Shown here in pieces: positions 10,324 through 21,635 of a DNA stretch of 64,000 nt. The stretch is from contig JABAKD010000023.1 in the NCBI GenBank assembly GCA_012845835.1, positions 14,425,702 through 14,489,701 on the forward strand. Direction: 5' to 3'. Under the pieces are notes generated by a model, which worked only from the letters and a program-made list of their open reading frames with translations, did not search any database and had not been told where the DNA came from. This DNA is from Undaria pinnatifida. Taxonomy: Eukaryota > Sar > Phaeophyceae > Laminariales > Alariaceae. The translations under genes were made by a program, and so were the position numbers. The stretch's first letter is position 1; every line of letters starts with the position of its first letter.

Positions 10324-11640
10324 CTATCGATCGTTGTTTTTCTGCGGAGTCTGCTTCATCGAGGACAACTGGCTGCTCTCCTTCAAGGTGCACAAATAGG
10401 AGAACAACAGCTGGCACGCGTTCTTGCGACCTGAACCCCAAAAAATGCCACATTGCCTCAGAGCTTGAAATGTAGCGCACGCTGCGATATGCTTATCTAT
10501 TTCATTGCCCTTGTCCGTGATTTTTGCTCGAGTAGAATCGGCCGGCTTATATGCGTAATTATACAAGTACGCGATGACAGCTTTACCTGAGACCATGTCG
10601 ATGCAAACATGGCAATCGTATTTCATAATCAAGTACGGGTTGTAAGGCACTATGTCGGGGTTGTCTATGGTGGCCTCCGCGGTCTTGGTTTGGCCGTTCT
10701 CGCGTTTGATAGTGGCGCTGTCGTTGTTGTCTAGGCTCCCGATTTTTCGTTGAGAGCGAGGCTACTGTGGAAAGGCTGGGGATAGTGCATTTTGCAATAT
10801 TTTCTCAGTTTTGAGATCTGTTTTCATGCAGGGTGCAGAAGGGCTGGATGTACCACATTTTTTATGGACCATGTACTGGAGGACTTTTTGCGCAGCTGGC
10901 CGTTTGCAAGGCTAACATCTGGAAGGTTTGTCCATATCCAATTGCCAACCTCTTTCAATTGCGCGGGGCTTGGTCCTTCAAATTTTATGATAATATGGGT
11001 ATGAACACAACCTCGTCCCTGGTACTCAATGACATAAAGCATGAGATTGCTTTTGAGGTCTGCCAAAAGGGGTCTGAGCTTCATTTTGAAGACACGGTTA
11101 ACTCATTATGGGCGATCCATCCCTGTCTGGCCTTTGTGTAAGTTTTCCGCCATCTCCGGCCATTTGGGGTTTGCTGTGAACGTTGCCATTGAATGCGGCT
11201 TTCCCATTCGTGTGACCACGGCCATTGCATCCAACTACTTTATTTTGCGGTTTGCTGGGGCGCCATGAAAGCTGACTGGAAGGCGTTCTCCGACCGTAGC
11301 CTCTGAGGGAGCCTGGTTGATTGCGTTGATTGTGGTGAGACGATTCTTTTGAAGTTGCTTATCGCAATTAAAAAGAACAATCTCATCTTGCCTAGCATAA
11401 GAGTCAGGCATGTTCTTGAGCTAGTTTTGAAAGAATTTGGAAAGCGGGCTCGCAAAGGAGCCGTTGCCGCAAAGGAGCCGTTGCCGACAGCATTGAAAAT
11501 CTGAACTGGTTTTCCAGTGGTAAAGAGTGTGCAATATATCCTGTTGTCACCATGCCATCCTGGGCTCCAACCTGGTTCGCCAAAGTAGAATAAAAGTGGA
11601 AATTGAAGAGATTCATACAAAACCGACCAGATCGGCACGA
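10324..11640 (-). pseudogene. Helitron Rep (HUH nuclease) region
   Basis: Blocks in order are YESLQFPLLFYFGEPGW (11610-11560), GKPHSMATFTANPKWPEM (about 11220-11150), the HUH motif within VHTHIIIKF (11010-10975), and PYNPYLIMKYDCH with AYLYNYAYK (10650-10540). The last block carries the tyrosines of the Y2 motif. These are the catalytic blocks of the Helitron single-strand nuclease. Several stops and frame changes interrupt them, for example a stop after GMDRP near 11125 and changes near 11240 and 10800. The protein cannot be made as one chain. Confidence 0.8.
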
Positions 11641-11728
11641 ATCGTGGCTTTTGACATTCGTCAGTCGGACCCCTGCGGGGGAATGTGTAGACGCGTCTTT
11701 GGGCAGGTGTGCGTTCGTCGTCTTTGTA

Positions 11729-12046
11729 TCATAGAGCTGCAATTTCAGTGCGAGCGGTGGGCGTGACACGAGCAGTTTCCTCGAACGATATACAAAGGTT
11801 GTGGTGTTCGCTTTGTTCGATTTCAAGGAGTAGTGTATGGTATTGTTTGACCCATTTATTATCCTGTTTTATGCGATTGCTCAAGTAGGTGAGAGTGTCA
11901 GCATCTAGTTGCAGGCGTTTGGCGTTTGTTTGAATCTCATTGTCATAAATGTACATTCGGGCTTGGTTATTTGCAACGGTACCTCCGTATGTCTCGCAAA
12001 GACTATCAATTACACGGTGATACGGTCTGCCGTGGAGCTTGAGCAT
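11729..12046 (-). pseudogene. Helitron segment between N-terminus and Rep
   Basis: The peptide contains GRPYHRVIDSLCETYGG, then ARMYIYD and a run with LDADTLTYL and NKWVKQYHTL. This is the GxxYHRIGSL, QLYIYD and LVKQF sequence of blocks found upstream of Rep in Helitrons. It overlaps the preceding block in a different frame, which marks a frameshift near 12010-12046. Confidence 0.75.
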
Positions 12047-12393
12047 GCTAGGGTAAGAGGGTTGTGTCCAAGTGGGCGAAGCGATGCTCCAAGAGCTGTC
12101 ATAGCAAATGCGCCATTATAAAACCGTTGGCGTTTGAGGAAACTAGGCGCCCTAAAAATATCCTTAATATCTGGTGGAATAGGAAGGAGTGGGTGCACGA
12201 CATACTTGCCTTTGGAGCAACAGTTTATGTTCTCTTCTTTCCAATTCAGGGCATTGCAAAACTTGCACTTGGTATTGAGTGGGTTGTTCAAATTCAAGTA
12301 CCTAACACAATGTGAATCCGGCAAGACGACAGAAAGGTCACCGAACGGAAGGACTACAAGATATTGCGATGCTGATGATGGAGCGGTGCTCAT
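12010..12393 (-). pseudogene. Helitron N-terminal Cys-rich region
   Basis: Begins at an ATG at 12391-12393. The peptide includes CKFCNALNWKEENINCCSKG and later FYNGAFAMTALGAS, both of which follow the usual wording of the region before Rep in Helitrons (a C-x2-C pair, a second Cys pair, then an YNxAFAFTSLG-like block). The frame continues only to 12010. The next block is in another frame, so at least one frameshift follows. Confidence 0.75.
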
Positions 12394-12618
12394 TAATTAG
12401 TGCCTCTTTTGTTGAAAAAAACTTCTTGAACCAAGCGTCCCCTCAAGAGTCTGTAGTCTGACTTACGGCAATCCCTAATCCTTTCTAATATATGTAGACG
12501 TGCTTGTCGCGATCTCGATCAGCCCTCTCTATGCTCTGCAGACTTTATTCTAGCGTACTTGCGCAACGCTGAATGTTCTAAGCAATGTGTTCTATTAATA
12601 CGTTCGATGTTCAATGTT

Positions 12619-12903
12619 TTAAGTAAAACAACGTAGCCTAAAAGAGTACGAAAGGTCCAGTTGCTCGCCCCTGTATGAGGCCCTCACGGGTGTGGACCTG
12701 CGAGCCGCGTTCCTCGATTTCTCCGCACTGTTTGCGGCGGCGCGCTCGTCGGCTTCGACGGTGATAGTCTCTACCATCTCCCGGCGACGCCTCAGCGCAC
12801 ACCCCACGTGCCAGGGCTTGATCGAGGAAGCCACTAGGTGGTTGCCGGCGGCGATCAGCGTGCCGTCCCCCTCGCGGAGGCAGTCGCAGCAGCGTTTTCC
12901 GAC
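12619..12903 (-). CDS. 3' terminal exon, Cys/His-containing, unknown gene
   Basis: On the minus strand the acceptor tgttgttacag precedes an open frame of 94 codons to a stop at 12619. The peptide starts VGKRCCDCLREGDGTLIAAG and continues with a WHVGC block, which gives a C-x2-C ... H-x2-C layout like a small zinc-binding domain (PARP-type fingers share this layout, but the match is loose). A Glu/Arg/Ala-rich helix-like part and a Ser/Arg tail follow. The upstream exon is not identified. Confidence 0.4.
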   Translation of the reverse strand, partial: VGKRCCDCLREGDGTLIAAGNHLVASSIKPWHVGCALRRRREMVETITVEADERAAANSAEKSRNAARRSTPVRASYRGEQLDLSYSFRLRCFT

Positions 12904-13048
12904 CTGTAACAACACGTGGCAATAGAGGAGGAAGGCGGTCCAAGGCAAATATATTAATATGACATGGAACTCCTTGAAAAAGCAAACTGGACCGAACGGC
13001 ACCGTGTGATTTGACATTTTTGTTTTTGTATGAAGCTATAATGCGTGC

Positions 13049-13730
13049 GCGGCGTGTACGATGTAAACGTTAATAACAGGCCAAAGCGTGAAATTCTAGG
13101 GCTGGGCATTGGCACAGTATGTACTGGCAGTAGTAATCTACTGATTGACCCGGCCAGTATATTCGCCAGTAGGTTTTTTCTCATGTACGTCCAAGAAACA
13201 CGCCATATTATAGTACGGAAACCCACCAATGCGTTTCGGATGGAGAAAGGAGAAATGAGAGACAATTTACTGCTGCAATCCAGTATACTGATTGATTTTG
13301 ACGACAGCATACATCGCTACTGACTGAATCAGCCAGTGCCCAGCTCTATGAAAATCACTTGCAGGAAAAGTAGTTTTCGCACGATACATGTAAGATAATA
13401 ACAATAAGCTTCAAAGAGTGCCTACTACAGCAGTATCTCGTATCATAGGAGGTACGTATAGCACCATACTCGATACGTACTTTGTTTGTTATTACGTCGT
13501 TTTTACTTTTTTCCCCTTCTTTTGTACCTGGTACCGTGTACGTACCCAGACGCGGCGTGTACGATGTAAATGTATGTTAATAATAGGCCAAAGCGTAAAA
13601 ATCACTTGCAGGAAAAGTAATATTCGTACGATACATGTAAGATGATAAGAATAAGCTTGAAAAAGTGCCCACTGTATCTCGTAGGAGGTACGTATAGCAC
13701 CATACCTGATACGTACGTACCTAACCCATG
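13049..13730 (+). repeat. Direct repeat, about 250-500 bp apart, two copies
   Basis: The phrase ggcgtgtacgatgtaaa near 13049 returns near 13551. The stretch aaaatcacttgcaggaaaag through the TATCTCGTA...GGAGGTACGTATAGCACC block at 13350-13480 returns at 13599-13705. No coding signal is seen here. Confidence 0.6.
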
Positions 13731-13979
13731 GGAGAAGGCACTTCAGGCTGAATATTTACTTCATATCAGAACCAATACAGCTCGTACTCGAACAAAACGG
13801 CAGGAGCGAAAAACAAAAACAAAAAAAAACGTTCGGAAAAAATTGATAATCAAGGTGTACACGAAAATTCGATTTTTATAAAAAAAGAAATAAATATGTC
13901 AGCTGTAAGAACAAAATCAAAATCCTTCTGTGATGATTGCGCCGCTTAAAACAAAAAAAGAACGTACTGTATACCAGGG

Positions 13980-14025
13980 GGGCTTCGCCGAGGCGGGCTG
14001 TCGCCCGCCTGCGGCTCCGCGCATG
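13980..14025. repeat. GC-rich palindromic element
   Basis: The sequence ggcgggctgtcgcccgcc is a perfect hairpin, followed by tgcggctccgc. It resembles the hairpins at 2966 and 54784 in position of the GC stem and in the gcggagc tail (here inverted). It sits in A+T-rich surroundings. Confidence 0.5.
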
Positions 14026-14154
14026 CCCGTAATGGCAGAACTAGGTACGATGTTCGGAAAGCGAAGGTAGCACAATACGAGCGACTGTGATGCCAAGCGG
14101 TGTAACTTAAAGAGTGAAGCAGTGCGAGCACGGGCGTGATGAAAAAAAAGCGGA

Positions 14155-14600
14155 GATGTTAAAGGCGACTTGATTTTTGTATGGGGGGTCTGACATTATT
14201 TGATTTTTGTATGGTAGGTTTGAAATGTCGTGAAATTGTATCAGGGGTCTAAAATGACTTGGTTTTTGTATTGTGGTTCTGAAATAATTTGAAATTGTAT
14301 GGGGGGTTTTCTTTCCCCGCTGATTATTCCAAGCCCGTTCCCTTGGCTGTGGGTTCGCTAGACAGTAGATAGGGACGGTCTGAAATGACTTGAAATTGTA
14401 TGGTGGGTCTGAAATGACTTGATTTTTTTCATGGGGGTCTGAAATGTCTTGACTTTTGTATGGGGTAGTGGGCTGGAAATGACTTGAAATTGTATAGTGA
14501 GTCTGAAATGACTTGGGTTTTGTATGGTGGGTCTGAAATGACTTGAATTTGTATTGGGACGTAAAAATAACTCCATTTTTGCGTAGTGGGTCTAAAATCG
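14155..14600 (+). repeat. 30-35 bp minisatellite
   Basis: The phrase (c)tgaaatgacttgaaattgta, with variant ttgatttttgtatggggggt, is repeated at least ten times. The open frames on the minus strand (repeated HFRPT) come from this repeat and are not genes. Confidence 0.75.
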
Positions 14601-15230
14601 GGCGGCGTCAGCCGCAAACACCTTGTACTCGTACGTATTCGATTTGTATTTACAGCAGTACAAGTGTATTGAAAACTTTACTACCGGTGTACTATGTGCT
14701 CGTACGAATGCTACGGACGGCAACGACACATATCAGTATATGCCACATCATACTATGCGACGTGTACGTACGTACATACCACAGATAACGTTGATACTGG
14801 TACCTACTGCTGTGGATGTACTGTTGCGGTGCTGGTGCGCCTCGCAAGAAAATGTCTAGACATGCTCCTGAGGAAAACATGCAGTAATTCGTTTGTGGAT
14901 CGCAAGCTACAAAGCATTTGGCATACGATATGATACGAACAAAAACAACACACACCGAACAGCAGTATCATACCGCTGAATACCACGCACGTGTATGAAT
15001 GCTAAACAGAGATCATCGTATATGATACTATGTTACTGCTTGCTGTGGTACTCGTACTCGTATATGTACGTGTATGTCAGCCAAGTATCAGCAGTAAAAG
15101 AAGCCGGTATATAAATCCGGGTTTGTCGTCTACATGAAAAAACGGAATCTTGAGTAATGCGTTCTGCGTGTATCATAGAAACAAAAAACATGTGACTAGA
15201 AGGGCACGGAATCCTGGAAAAATCGAAGCC
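14600..15230. other. GTAC-rich non-coding stretch
   Basis: Many gtacgta, ctcgtac and gtatac words occur. They recur at 2150-2450, 13400-13720 and 19790-20290. No exon with splice borders is visible. Confidence 0.4.
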
Positions 15231-15232
15231 CC

Positions 15233-15433
15233 GTGAGAGATGAGTTGGGCACGGCCGAGGCCGCCCTTGGCAGAGTAGGCAGAGCAGGGGTCTGCGAGTA
15301 CGATGAGGGAGTTGCGTGCCGTCGGGTGGACCTCATCGCCAGTTATCGCGAAAAGGGCAAAAATCTACGTCTAAGAAAAGCTGAGCTCTCACAGGCAAGC
15401 ACCAACAATATCCTACATGTATTTATATTATGA
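15233..15433. CDS. Coding-like segment, strand unresolved
   Basis: The plus-strand frame (EAALGRVGRAGVCEYDEG within it) and one minus-strand frame (TGDEVHPTARNSLIVLADP) both look protein-like. The minus reading fits the direction of the good exon at 15879-15997, and an acceptor-like cttttcttag precedes it on that strand. I cannot decide between the two. Confidence 0.25.
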
Positions 15434-15878
15434 AAATAAAAATACATTGCAGCTATGAGATCGAAGATTTTGTCGAAACTCATCTTTGCAAGCTGTGTGT
15501 GATATTCCGATCGCGCGTATATATGTCAGGTAAATGAGAGTGTTTGGGTAAATCTTACAGCGAAATCTCAACATACCTACGTATAAATATAAAAATACAC
15601 TCCAACTGTGAAATCGAAGATTTTGTCGAAACTCATCTTTGCAAGCTGTGTGTGATACTCCGATCGCGCGTATATATGTCAGGTGAATAAGAGTGTTTGG
15701 GTAGATCTTACAGCGAAATCTCAACTTACCTATAAATATAAAAATACACTCCAGCTGTGAGATCGAAGATTTTGTCGAAACTCATCTTTGCAAGCTGTGT
15801 GTGATACTCCGATCGCGCGTATGTAAGTGAGGTAAACAAGAGTGTTTGGGTAGATCTTACAGCAAAATCCCAACTTAC
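15425..15878 (-). repeat. Tandem array of about 160 bp, three units, inside an intron
   Basis: On the minus strand each unit begins with gtaagttgagatttcgctgt and ends with a tatttatag-like acceptor. The bodies share the phrase cttgcaaagatgagtttcgac. Unit starts on the plus strand are near 15430, 15590 and 15736. The array lies directly behind the donor of the exon at 15879-15997, so the intron 5' end itself has been multiplied, with splice-site-like borders at each junction. Confidence 0.75.
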
Positions 15879-15997
15879 CTCAGATGGGGAGGGTTTCTTG
15901 GCGTTGACGGGAGTTTCGTCCTCGACCTTGGTGACGCACTCGTCCTCGCGCAAATGAAAATTGGCGTAGAGGGGCTTGCCGGTGGTGGAGAATTTAC
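15879..15997 (-). CDS. Internal exon, unknown protein
   Basis: On the minus strand the acceptor ttctcag and the donor GAG then GTAAGT frame a 119-base open exon. The peptide begins KFSTTGKPLYANFHLREDEC and continues with a Lys/Glu/Pro-rich stretch ending KKPSPSE. Both splice sites are close to consensus, and the composition is clearly protein-like. Neighbouring exons are not certain (one candidate is 15233-15433). The family is not recognised. Confidence 0.55.
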
Positions 15998-16139
15998 CTG
16001 AGAAATGAAATACATCCGAAGCAAAGAAGCGAAAATAATCGATTAACACGGAGTAACCGCGAAACACTGCTGTATGGTGGCGTCTGGGACAATATAGGAG
16101 AAGGCTCGTACATTCGTGGGGGCGTCTGTTGCGAAACAT

Positions 16140-16860
16140 ACTCAGTCTACTGTACTTACCCGCACAATGTCGTCGTCAGCAGGGCACGATCGCCACCGTC
16201 TGGATGGAATAAATTGTAAATACATATTCATTGCAGGGGCACACAGATACAAACATTGACGGGAATATCAGCATCGTTCGTGTAATATCAATACGGAACG
16301 ATCCAGAGAAAAAGATGAAAAAAGGAAAAGAAAACCACCACAGCACACATCACAAAGCAGCACTGCTCTAGCTCAGGACACGCACGCACGCAAGCACATT
16401 GCATGGCCCTACGGCAGGAAGAAGGTTGTTCGTGTGCTGAGGTGGGTTCGTGTAATGAGCTCACCCGGCAAAATTGAAAATTCGTGGTACCGTTTGTTAC
16501 GGAACATGCTCAATCTACCGTATTTACCCAATAATGACGTCGTCGGCAGGGCACGAGCGCCACCGTCTGAGTGGGCTAAATTGCAAACACATGTACATGC
16601 ATTGCAGGGGCACACAGGCACAATCACTGACTGAAATATAAGCATCGCGCGTATAATAGTATGAACATGGAACGATGCTTACGTTTGCAGCCGCAGAAAA
16701 AAAAAGACGAAAATAAAAAAAGACCACCACGGCACACATGACAAAGCAGCACGGCTCTAGCTCAGGACACGCGCGCACGCAAGCGCATTGCATGACCCTA
16801 CAGCAGGAAGCAAAAGGGCGTTTGTGTACTGAGGTGGGTAGGGGGTTGTGGGGCAAATTT
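16140..16860 (+). repeat. Dispersed repeat, two diverged copies
   Basis: Blocks such as cgtgtaatgagctcacccgg, tgcattgcaggggcacacag and a gaacgatcc-like end occur twice (about 16140-16330 and 16500-16690). The blocks acgcacgcaagcacattgcatg and gctctagctcaggacacg also occur twice. The same family forms the 540-bp array at 21.6-23.3 kb. Confidence 0.65.
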
Positions 16861-17400
16861 TAGATGTACCGGGACAGGTTTTAATGAATTAAAGTACGCG
16901 GGCGAAGCCCGCGCAAATTTTATTAAACCCCCTTGATGAAAGTCCCGAACGTATTTTTGTGTGCTGCCGCCGTTTTCGACAGCGGCTAGCCTATGGTACT
17001 TTACCGTAATTGCCACAACTCTTCGAAATTGTGTCCAATTTGATTTTTTTTTTTTGCGTTGGATTCCTTAGATTATTTTCCTGTGTCTTCGACCGGGAAG
17101 TCCGATATATCTGGTAATAGTAGTGGCATCTGAGGCCGTTGTTTCCACACATATTATTACACAAGGCACACTCTGGATTTTTCTTCTTTTTTTTGTTCCA
17201 GGCCTTCTTCCTCCATCTTCTCTGGCGAAAACGCGAGAGCGACTTGGCTAAAATCGATAGAGGTCGACATCTCTGGCGAAAACGCGAGAGCGACTTGGCT
17301 AAATTCCATAGAGGTCGACAAGAAGGGGGTATGTTGAAACCTATCGGCGACAAAAAATTATGGGCAGTCCCGGTGGGGAGGGGATAACCACACCTGCCCG
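16860..17400. other. Non-coding stretch with a 52-bp tandem duplication
   Basis: The block tctctggcgaaaacgcgaga to gaggtcgaca occurs twice in tandem (17219 and 17271). A small hairpin gcgggcgaagcccgc is at 16899-16913. No gene is recognised. Confidence 0.55.
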
Positions 17401-18175
17401 TGGAAAGGACGACGCCTAACTGTCAATAAAACCTCACCAAGTCGAGCCAGAAAGAACACATGTATCAGTGTTAAGGAAAATGTTCTTCTCGCTGCTTCTT
17501 CCAGGCCGCCATCCTCCTGCTGATTACAGCGGATGCAGCTGTTTCCCATTTTTTTCGGAAGGTGTGCTTCTCTGCGCATCTCCTGGGACACCTTGCACAC
17601 TCGAGGTTTGCACCATCCACCATCACTAACTGTGCAATATCACTGTCTCATTGTTCGTGACCACAGAGCTTGAAACCCTCTGGGGGTGAAGAATCGGCAC
17701 GGGCACTGGATGCCCTGGATGCCGATGGGTAAATTAACGGTACCATGTGAATGAAACACAACAATTAGTAATAGGTACAGCGTCTGCAGATCAGCAATAT
17801 ACATAGACGTGGAGTGTTTTGCCCCCTCCGGTATTGTCGCGGCCCCCTCGGCAGCCTTCCTGCGTCTTTATATACCAAAATGGCCACAAACCATATTGTG
17901 GACGCCCGGGCGCAATGTATATCGCACGTACCGTAAGGATTTTTGGCTATGCACGTACTGGTACGAACAACGGAACCTGCACAAGCCAGAAAACCAGGCA
18001 GGTTGTAGGGAAGCACTCGTACGAAGCAGAAAAACGAAAAACAAAGAAGCATACAAGGAAGCAAAGAGAAAGGAAGCAGGGCAAGGCAAAAAAAGAAGGA
18101 ATGACAAGAAGGCTTGCAAGTCTTAATGCCAATACTCGGGGTACTGAAAAAAATATGCAGCGTATGCCTCTTTCC
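17400..18175. other. No recognised gene
   Basis: Overlapping open frames on both strands are moderate in length. None has splice borders or a recognisable motif. A Lys/Arg-rich plus-strand frame at 17990-18130 reflects an A/G-rich stretch. Confidence 0.3.
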
Positions 18176-18765
18176 TAACAACGAAAAGGAAACGCACTAG
18201 AGGGAAGGAAAGGTGCCCAGAACATCAAGATGTGGGGACAAAACAAATGCCAAAACAGACAAAAGCGAAAACGTGGGCATGCCTGAAGAAAGGGAACGAC
18301 AAGCCCTGAATCGGTAACACAAGCCGGGTCGCCTGCCGCCGTCGCAGCTGGTGGCACCCGCAGCTCATCCCCTGCGGCCGTAGCGCTGCCAAGACTGCTG
18401 TCCACCATTACTCCCGTAGCACGCCCTTGTTCGCTTTCATCTACCTCGATCGGTACGATATTCACTCATACCAACATCTATGCCCCTCGGCAATACTTCT
18501 TGTCGTCCCCCATCTGCTTCTGCCCATAGTACCACCATTGCTGAACCCCCTCGAAGAATGCCAGCGCTCCATTGCAACCGGTCTCGTCGTTTCGCCGAAC
18601 AGGGGGAGGTTCGCAGCAGTTTACTTCCGCGAAAGGAGATTGATGCTTGCAGGCTACCATCCTCGCCAAGCGCGCGTAGTACATGGGGATGTCGATTGCG
18701 CAAGAAGATGTTGGTTTGAGCCCACTAGCAGCGACGGCTATAAGTGATGTTGGGATTACTGTCAC
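18175..18765 (-). pseudogene. Coding-like minus-strand region with in-frame stops
   Basis: One minus-strand frame runs from 18765 to 18175 and is interrupted only by two stops close together near 18469-18480. It contains CGVQQ-like aromatic segments (VQQWWYYGQKQMGDDKK) and then VPIEVDESEQGRATGVMVD with an Ala/Gly-rich part. It may be a decayed exon or two exons with a short intron between. No family is recognised. Confidence 0.25.
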
Positions 18766-18919
18766 TTAAGGAGGCATTGTGACACATATTTGTTTCTATG
18801 CATATCTTGTACGAGCATACGAGGACGTCTCTCCTCCTTTTTGCAAGAGAGCCTCGATCTTTATTCCCGTTGTATGATTTGGAGCTTACCAAGCATCGCC
18901 TGCACCACGACAAAACTCT

Positions 18920-20330
18920 GTCAAGCCGTTCGAGCCTGAATCTACGAGTATGCCGACTAAGTGTTCAAGTGCAGGAGTGATCAACGCGCACGTCGACAGC
19001 AATCAGCATTATTAATACTACACTGCAGCGCCTTTGCTTTCAACGACGCTCGTCGACGAAACGGGTGCTCACCTGATCTGAAGCTCCATGTGATAATTCG
19101 TATGGTTCTCACGAATATCGTTCGCTAGTGTCGCCAGGTCAATGAAGATCATCAGAGTCAGTTGAATACGGGTGATGATCCCCGCAGCTACATAGGGCAG
19201 AACGACCTGAGACAGCCGCTAGGAACAGCTCCACCAGGTCCCGCGAAAGCAGCTGGATTCCAAGCAGCGAATTTGTATGACCTCAAATTTGTAGTGCTTT
19301 CCATGAACTGCCCGGTTCTGTGGATGTCAGCCATCGCTCACCATCTAAAAGATTGGCGTACATGGAGGGAGAAAATCGAGCTTCAGCAATATACCAACGA
19401 AACACTAAGAATGGGTACTGCAGAACGAGCACACTCTTGACAACGACCGTAATGTCAATAACGCCAACGCATACATGCTGCGTACCTCGTACTGGAATGG
19501 TAAATAAGACCTTACCGTGGGAGCAAATTCGTGTAGTGTGTGCTGTACGAGTATGTACAAGTGCTCAAACTAAGGACTGGCGCGTCCACCAGGTGCCATG
19601 GCTACCATAAAACTCGAATCCCATCAGGCAGCAGGTGTATACACTGCAGTAGTTCTATCAGTAAGAAAAACGAGCAGCAAGAAGGGATAAGAAGTTCGGA
19701 ATGGGTTGTACTGAAAATTAGTGCAGAACGCACACTTTCCCAAATAAGAAATCCAGGTTGGGTCAGCGTTATTAGTTTACGTGTTTCTCAATATCTATCA
19801 GGTACCGCGGTATCATATCCCGTACCTGGTACTGTACAGAACACCTACTACTGTAATAAAAAACGCCAATATAGACACGAGCTCGATTTCTTATTTGGGG
19901 GAGGGTGAGCTCTGTACCACAACGTCAGTATGTACTATATCGTCAGTATATCAGCTCCCGGGGTTCTTATTTACGTGTCACTCTCAGCCTGGCTTTCTTA
20001 GCTCGTTTTCTCGGCAGGGGTTCTGTATTGTAGGTGTCCTACTGCTGTGCAGTACAGGTAATAGGACACCAACAAGAAACAGGGTAAGCAGGTCGACGAT
20101 TGGCAGGCTTGCATTTACAGAAATACAAGAAACCCGGCAGCCGATGCACCAAGGTTGAAAGACTGTTGTAGAACGCACCCTCCCCAAAATAACAAACCCA
20201 ACCTGCGGCGGTCTTCTGTTTCATTTTAGGGGTCTTGTACGGCATGTCCTGCAGTTTTGTACCTGGTATACATACCAGCGTACACAACAAAAACGGCCTT
20301 CAACACTTGGAACTTGAGTCCGAGTAGCTC
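18920..20330. other. Mostly non-coding, GTAC-rich
   Basis: Frames at 19162-19440 and 19540-19908 are open but have no supported borders. A short inverted phrase (ggtgtcctac ... gtaggacacc type) is at 20031-20070. I see nothing that I can call a gene. Confidence 0.3.
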
Positions 20331-20361
20331 TCCTAGTCAACAACTCACGTGCTCCGCAATC

Positions 20362-20721
20362 TCACAGGATAGACGCGGGGACGTCTTGATGCAGCTCCCA
20401 GCTGCACACATACGAAGACGTGTCCGTGTGTCCGCCATCAGTGAGCTTTGCGGTCCGGGATCTCCTTCGATGTTTTGATTGAGGGATCATCGTGGAGTAG
20501 AACCCGCAAACCCAAGCCGGCGCATGCCGACCATGACGATAACAACGGTCTACTGTACATATGGCGTGCGCTTGCCCCCCGGTCATGGAGCCGGGATCAA
20601 GCGCCCACGAGGCGTTCACAGAAGCCGTGGTTGCGTGCCTGCGTGAGGCCGCTCCATCGTGCTGTTGCAGTCGATCCAGTTCCCGCTGCCGACCTGCAGG
20701 TCGCCTGCTATCCTGCGCCAT
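20362..20721 (-). CDS. Hypothetical open frame, weak
   Basis: A 119-codon minus-strand frame begins at an ATG (20721) with MAQDSRRPAGRQRELDRLQQ. Its composition is protein-like but Arg/Ser/His-rich. No splice borders or family motif are visible, and a second minus-strand frame overlaps its start. Chance coding cannot be excluded. Confidence 0.2.
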   Translation of the reverse strand: MAQDSRRPAGRQRELDRLQQHDGAASRRHATTASVNASWALDPGSMTGGQAHAICTVDRCYRHGRHAPAWVCGFYSTMIPQSKHRRRSRTAKLTDGGHTDTSSYVCSWELHQDVPASIL

Positions 20722-20739
20722 GTCATTTGAAGCGGCCCT

Positions 20740-20830
20740 CTCTCTGCTCTCTGCTCTCTGCTTCCTGCTCTCTGTTTATCTGCTCTCTGCCCTCTGCTCC
20801 CTGGTTTCTCTCTGCACTGCTCTTGTTCTC
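20740..20830 (+). repeat. CTCTGCT microsatellite
   Basis: The words ctctctgct and ctctgcttcctgctctctg are repeated in tandem. The open frames across it consist of Leu/Cys/Ser repeats. Confidence 0.6.
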
Positions 20831-20919
20831 TTCGTGCACACCAGCACGCGGCGCAATGGGGACTTGGTGGTGCGTGAAGAGATATGATTAGTCGTGCATG
20901 GTGATCTGCGTAGCTTGTT

Positions 20920-21020
20920 CGCCAATGCAAGGTAGAATTAAGATGCTCTGATTGGCTGTCACAGGATGCAAGGTAGAAAATGATTTTTTGATTGGCCAAT
21001 GCAAGGTAGTATCTGTCCCG
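20920..21020 (+). repeat. Short tandem repeat around ccaatgcaaggtag
   Basis: The phrase gattggccaatgcaaggtag and variants occur three times within about 95 bases. No coding signal is seen. Confidence 0.6.
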
Positions 21021-21059
21021 CTGTGTTTTTAGTTCGCCGGGGTGTGTCCCTGTGTTACT

Positions 21060-21635
21060 TGCAGCAGCGATGGAGGTCGTTCGTGTACTGAGGTCACTCG
21101 GCAAAATTGAGACTACATGAGAGGATTATCAACACCGGTCGCGTACGTACTAACAAAAATATGAATATGAAACGATCTTGAAACAAATCACACAGCCCAC
21201 ACAACACAGCAGACTCACCCTCCAGCTTCCGCGACCAGATCGTAGTTCCCGCCTCGAGAGGTTCACAGCAGAAGTGACAGGGCTTGGTCCAGGACAGGAC
21301 GATTCCCATCCATGCACAGTGTTGAGGATACCCGGGGCAGCCGGGAAAGTCTGCCATGCCCTATGGGGGGTTTTGTTCTCCAGCAGGAGAAGTTCGCGGG
21401 CACACCTTCAAATGACAAACAAAATGATTTACAAAAAATGAAAGTTTGCAAAGCAGCACAGGCAATACAACACAGGAACATGACCCAAGCTGTGGACACG
21501 CACACAAGCGCATGACATGCTTTACAGCAACGATGAAGGTCCTTTACTCGGTGAAATTGAGGCACAATCGTGACGTAACTATAAACACCGTTCCTGTACT
21601 AATATCAATATTGAACGATCGTTAAATTCCAGTCA
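21060..21635 (+). repeat. Diverged members of the 540-bp repeat family
   Basis: Blocks such as gtactgaggtcactcggcaa, a cgtacgtactaacaaaaata variant, and the ending gaacgatcgttaaa (21611-21625) match the family members at 16.1-16.9 kb and the array that follows. Between them lies a stretch (21190-21440) without the repeat and without a clear gene. Confidence 0.5.

Larger units (their letters stand above)
7605..12393 (-). mobile_element. Decayed Helitron (RepHel with OTU domain)
   Basis: Read on the minus strand, blocks appear in the order known for Helitron RepHel proteins. They are a Cys-rich N-terminus (12393-12010), a segment before Rep (12046-11729), the Rep/HUH region (about 11640-10324), the Rep-helicase linker (10303-9857), a Pif1-type helicase (9829-8220) and an OTU protease (8219-7605). 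The blocks lie in different frames, so frameshifts and stops separate them. A Walker A lysine is also replaced. The element is therefore almost certainly inactive. Helitrons move by rolling-circle replication using the HUH nuclease and the helicase. The start ATG at 12391-12393 is plausible. The terminal TC and CTRR ends were not located. Confidence 0.9.
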
